Translations under genes and position numbers: made by a program | The notes under the pieces: generated by a model | Told to the model about the DNA's origin: nothing | Seen by the model: the letters and a program-made list of their open reading frames with translations, nothing else | Database searches by the model: none | In this document: positions 63,431 to 64,000 of the stretch, piece after piece | Position numbering within the stretch: position 1 is the first letter of the stretch | Layout: every line of letters starts with the position of its first letter | Source: Tubiluchus corallicola | Taxonomy: Eukaryota; Priapulida; Priapulimorpha; Priapulimorphida; Tubiluchidae | Direction: 5' to 3' | DNA length: 64,000 nucleotides | NCBI GenBank assembly: GCA_030141605.1 | Contig: JAQGDQ010000024.1 | Coordinates: 1,007,501 to 1,071,500, forward strand

Positions 63431-64000
63431 AAGGTTGCCCATTAAATTAACAAAGGCTATTTAAGAATGGAAAGCTATAATGAGAGAATGTAAAAGGTAC
63501 TCTTCAATTGCTTACAGTACAGGAAGTGATTTCTCAGAGCTGTCACTGTCAGAACTCGCGCGCCTACGGCACTAACTACCCGAGATGAAGCATTAGCAAT
63601 GGAGCCATGCCTACCACAGAGAACAATATAGGGGATGCTCCACGAAAAATCAATGTCAAAAGCAAGTTTGGGAGATGCATCTTATTAATGGTTAAAGGCA
63701 AAGCCAACCTTTATTATGTGTTCAGGCTGCAAAAGCAACAAGCTGCATGGTGAATGCGATAATTTAAAAAATAGAGATGCAAAAATAATTTTTAGAAGCC
63801 ACTAATTTCTGCACTGCATTTATGAAAAAAAACAGCAAGGAAAGCACCAATAGGTGAAATTAACTTGAATGTGAATTTGCCATTAATTAGCCAGATTTGA
63901 GCCTTGCAGTAAGAGTTTCTAAATGACAAGAGCATTTAGCTCAAAAGAAATTCAGCTTGCAAGCCAATAAATGCACAAAAGCAATGCTAAATTAGAAAAA
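63431..64000. other. SORL1 intron continuing past the window edge
   Basis: No exon was recognised. A minus-strand frame without an ATG (about 63495-63683) crosses a locally GC-rich patch at 63550-63590. It has no convincing splice signals or similarity that I can see. Confidence 0.35.

Noticed and set aside
1-64000. CRISPR arrays, operons, prophage or other prokaryotic systems
   Set aside because: All genes are spliced animal genes; the tandem repeats lack spacer structure.

Overview
This window is nuclear DNA from an animal, probably a marine invertebrate in the deuterostome or chordate line. The support is AT-rich sequence, multi-exon genes with GT-AG introns, metazoan gene families (a Bar-class homeobox gene, a sortilin-related receptor, an intraflagellar transport gene), and many microsatellites, small inverted-repeat elements and tRNA-derived repeats. 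The exact taxon cannot be fixed from the sequence. A tunicate or other invertebrate deuterostome is a guess. There are no prokaryotic features.

Layout, left to right. (1) 1-3264: no convincing gene; a worn tRNA-like repeat lies near 2.1 kb. (2) 3265-13435, plus strand: a complete four-exon BARX-type homeobox gene. (3) 13436-16925: intergenic, holding an AAT/ATT palindrome, a 120-bp (AAACT)n array and a 32-bp minisatellite. (4) 16926-23654, minus strand: a complete seven-exon phospholipid phosphatase gene (PLPP/LPP family). (5) 26069-38955, minus strand: a complete 16-exon GRAMD1/Aster sterol-transfer gene. Its introns carry several inverted-repeat transposable elements. (6) 38956-42221: a divergent intergenic region with degenerate repeats, a tRNA-Glu-like SINE head and a CpG-rich patch. 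(7) 42222-56155, plus strand: IFT46, a ciliary transport gene of about 15 exons, with a run of short phase-0 exons and an aspartate tract in the N-terminal part. (8) 60049-62767 and beyond the right edge, minus strand: the last three coding exons of a SORL1-like receptor, with the FANSHY sorting motif and acidic C-terminus. A non-autonomous hAT-like transposon with perfect 8-bp target duplications sits in the next intron.

I reconstructed the gene models by hand. I matched intron phases across exons, and every complete model gives an uninterrupted reading frame (312, 326, 717 and 423 residues). The genes do not share a pathway. What links them is position: human BARX2, GRAMD1B, IFT46 and SORL1 all lie on 11q23-q24, so this window looks like a compact remnant of an old animal linkage block. 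I found no evidence of a new molecular system. The most unusual items are this linkage, the symmetric short exons of IFT46, a tandem duplication that copied an IFT46 splice donor, and a set of well-preserved small transposons.
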